From NCBI GenBank assembly GCA_025937115.1, contig JAICSB010000195.1:1-6307 (forward strand): DNA of 6,307 nucleotides, written 5' to 3'. Position 1 is the stretch's first letter, and each line of letters opens with the position of its first letter. The notes under the pieces are model-generated. The model saw only the letters and a program-made list of their open reading frames with translations, did no database searches and was not told the origin of the DNA. This stretch comes from Pseudonocardiaceae bacterium. Its GTDB lineage: Bacteria; Actinomycetota; Actinomycetes; Mycobacteriales; Pseudonocardiaceae. Shown one piece after another: positions 4,641-6,307 of the stretch. The translations under genes were made by a program, and so were the position numbers.

Positions 4641-5423
4641 ATGAACATCGTGGTTCTGATCAAGCAGGTGCCGGACACCTGGTCCGCACGCACCCTGGCC
4701 GATTCCGACCACACCCTTGATCGCGCCTCGGCGGACGTCGTCCTGGACGAGATCAACGAACGGGCGGTCGAGGAGGCGCTGAAGATCAAGGAGTCGGACG
4801 ATGGTGAGGTCACCGTCGTCACGATGGGGCCCCAGCGGGCCGCCGATGCCATCCGCAAGGCCCTGTCGATGGGGGCGGACAAGGCGGTGCACCTGTCCGA
4901 CGAGGGCCTGCACGGGTCCTGCGCGGTGCAGACCGCCAAGGCGCTGGCCACCGTCATCGGCACGCTCGGCGACGTCGACCTCATCATTGCCGGCAACGAG
5001 GCCACCGACGGCACCGTGGGCGCCGTCGCGGCGATGGTCGCCGACGTGCTCGGGTTGCCGGAGCTGACCCATGCCCGCACGGTCACCGTCGAAGGACGCA
5101 CGGTGACCGTGGAGCGGGAGACCGATGACGCGATCACGGTCCTGCGGGCTGAGCTACCGGCTGTGATCAGCGTGAACGAGAAGATCAACGAGCCGCGCTA
5201 CCCGTCCTTCAAGGGGATCATGGCGGCGAAGAAGAAGCCGGTCGCCACCTTGTCGCTGGCCGATGCGGGCATCGAACGCAGCGCTGTCGGGTTGGCCAAC
5301 GCCACCTCGACGGTGATCGAGTCCACGCCACGGCCGCCGCGGCTGGCCGGGCAGGTCGTCACAGACGAGGGTGACGGCGCGGCCAAGCTCGCCGAATACC
5401 TCATCGGCCAGAAGCTGATCTGA
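4641..5423 (+). CDS. etfB: electron transfer flavoprotein subunit beta (260 aa)
   Basis: This is the small subunit of the soluble heterodimeric electron transfer flavoprotein. The dimer accepts electrons from acyl-CoA and related dehydrogenases and passes them to an ETF-quinone oxidoreductase. The N-terminus MNIVVLIKQVPDT is the standard beta-subunit opening. GNEATDGTVGAVAAMVADVL (118-137) is the nucleotide (AMP)-binding loop and helix, and NEKINEPRYPSFKGIMAAKK (179-198) is the strongly conserved recognition-loop block that contacts partner dehydrogenases. The length of 260 is typical. The frame is open from 4557, but family alignment places the start at ATG 4641. No Shine-Dalgarno precedes it and a -10-like TAACAT lies just upstream, which suggests leaderless translation. 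etfA follows after 21 bases. The mycobacterial counterpart is annotated fixA. Nothing here marks it as an electron-bifurcating type, and I see no partner dehydrogenase in the window. Confidence 0.96.
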   Translation: MNIVVLIKQVPDTWSARTLADSDHTLDRASADVVLDEINERAVEEALKIKESDDGEVTVVTMGPQRAADAIRKALSMGADKAVHLSDEGLHGSCAVQTAKALATVIGTLGDVDLIIAGNEATDGTVGAVAAMVADVLGLPELTHARTVTVEGRTVTVERETDDAITVLRAELPAVISVNEKINEPRYPSFKGIMAAKKKPVATLSLADAGIERSAVGLANATSTVIESTPRPPRLAGQVVTDEGDGAAKLAEYLIGQKLI

Positions 5424-5444
5424 TCGTCGCAGAGGAGAACCGTT

Positions 5445-6307
5445 ATGGCAGAGGTTCTGGTCCTCGTCGAGCACTCCGGCGGCGAGGTCAAGAAGGTCAC
5501 CAACGAGCTGCTCACGGCGGCAGCGAGGCTGGGTGAGGTGTCCGCTGTGGTGGTCGGCACGCCTGGCAGCGCAACCAAGCTCAAGGACCGGCTGGCCGCC
5601 TATGGTGCGGCGAAGATCTACCTCGCCGAGTCCGACGATGTGGACGACTACCTCACCGCTCCCACCGTCGGCGTGCTGGCGGCACTCGTGGAGGCGGTCC
5701 AGCCGGCGGCCGTGCTGATCGCCTCGTCACCGGACGGCAAGGAGATCGCCGGCAAGCTTGCCGTGCGTACCGGATCGGGATTGCTCTCCGACGCGGTCGA
5801 GCTGGCTGCAGACGGCACCGCCACTCATTCAGTGTTCGGCGGTTCGTACCTCGCCAAGTCCCGGGCCACCACGCCGGTCGCGGTGATCACCGTGCGGGCC
5901 GGCGCGATCGAACCGGTCGAGTCGCCGGGCGCGGCCGCCGAGCAGACCGTCGAGGTCCCCGCGGTGAGCGCGACGAAAACTGCGAAGATCATCGAGCGTA
6001 AACCCATCGAGGGTGGGGACCGCCCGGAGCTCAGTGAGGCCAGTGTCGTGGTCTCCGGCGGTCGTGGCGTCGGCTCGGCGGACAACTTCGGGGTGGTCGA
6101 GAAGCTCGCCGACTCGCTCGGTGCCGCGGTTGGGGCCTCGCGGGCGGCGGTGGACTCCGGCTACTACCCGCACCAGTTCCAAGTCGGGCAGACCGGCAAG
6201 ACCGTCTCGCCGCAGCTCTACGTCGCGCTCGGCATCTCCGGCGCGATTCAGCACCGCGCCGGCATGCAGACGTCCAAGACCATCGTCGCGGTCAACAAAG
6301 ACCCGGA
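5445..6307 (+). CDS. etfA: electron transfer flavoprotein subunit alpha, partial (3' end cut)
   Basis: This is the large, FAD-holding subunit that pairs with EtfB. The first 287 residues are present without interruption; about 30 C-terminal residues are missing by comparison with the usual ~320. Domain I begins [10 protein letters not shown] and runs to about residue 190. The FAD-binding domain II shows SGGRGVG (204-210), [10 protein letters not shown] with Ser232 and Arg233, [11 protein letters not shown] (246-256) with Thr250, and [10 protein letters not shown] (261-270) with Gln269 and His270. These are the residues expected to hold the flavin. ATG 5445 has AGAGGAG at 5431-5437 with a 7-base spacer, unlike etfB. 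It lies 21 bases after etfB and is surely co-transcribed with it. The mycobacterial counterpart is annotated fixB. The last codons read VNKDP, just before the usual 'PIF' continuation of the family. Confidence 0.96.
   Translation, partial: MAEVLVLVEHSGGEVKKVTNELLTAAARLGEVSAVVVGTPGSATKLKDRLAAYGAAKIYLAESDDVDDYLTAPTVGVLAALVEAVQPAAVLIASSPDGKEIAGKLAVRTGSGLLSDAVELAADGTATHSVFGGSYLAKSRATTPVAVITVRAGAIEPVESPGAAAEQTVEVPAVSATKTAKIIERKPIEGGDRPELSEASVVVSGGRGVGSADNFGVVEKLADSLGAAVGASRAAVDSGYYPHQFQVGQTGKTVSPQLYVALGISGAIQHRAGMQTSKTIVAVNKDP

Noticed and set aside
1..6307. CRISPR array, tRNA, rRNA, transposase or phage elements
   Set aside because: No regularly spaced repeats, no cloverleaf-like segment, no transposase motifs and no terminal inverted repeats were seen.

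Overview
The window is GC-rich throughout and has strongly GC-biased third codon positions in the clear genes. It uses GTG and TTG starts as well as ATG, and ends in an electron-transfer flavoprotein pair of the kind found in mycobacteria and relatives. This points to an actinomycete (Actinomycetota), possibly Mycobacteriales or Pseudonocardiales. That placement is inference from protein resemblance and base composition; no marker gene is present.

Layout. Positions 1-1192 are poorly understood. A possible leftward gene leaves the window at position 1 (weak call). A roughly 300-base stretch without a convincing gene follows, holding one perfect inverted repeat. Then come two small rightward genes of unknown function (428-715 and 752-1192), which share a reading frame and are separated by a single TGA. 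Positions 1206-3651 hold a compact leftward three-gene operon: an ECF-type sigma factor, a 150-residue protein of a family I associate with heme peroxidases, and a cytosolic DyP-type heme peroxidase with its GXXDG motif and putative heme-ligand histidine. Positions 3652-3862 are a divergent control region with a good sigma-70-like promoter and three copies of TACGTYGTA. Positions 3863-4594 encode a TetR-family repressor that starts at TTG. Positions 4641-6307 hold etfB and the first 287 codons of etfA, cut by the window edge.

How the parts may work together. The sigma factor heads the peroxidase operon and probably controls it, and perhaps itself. The TetR gene is divergent, and a TACGTYGTA copy overlaps its own -35 box, so it probably represses itself and could also control the sigma-peroxidase operon. 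EtfB and EtfA form the FAD-containing heterodimer that carries electrons from acyl-CoA and related dehydrogenases to the respiratory chain. They have their own candidate leaderless promoter with a perfect 12-bp palindrome over the -10 box. The most novel-looking element is the sigma factor / small protein / DyP peroxidase / TetR cassette with its repeated operator-like motif.
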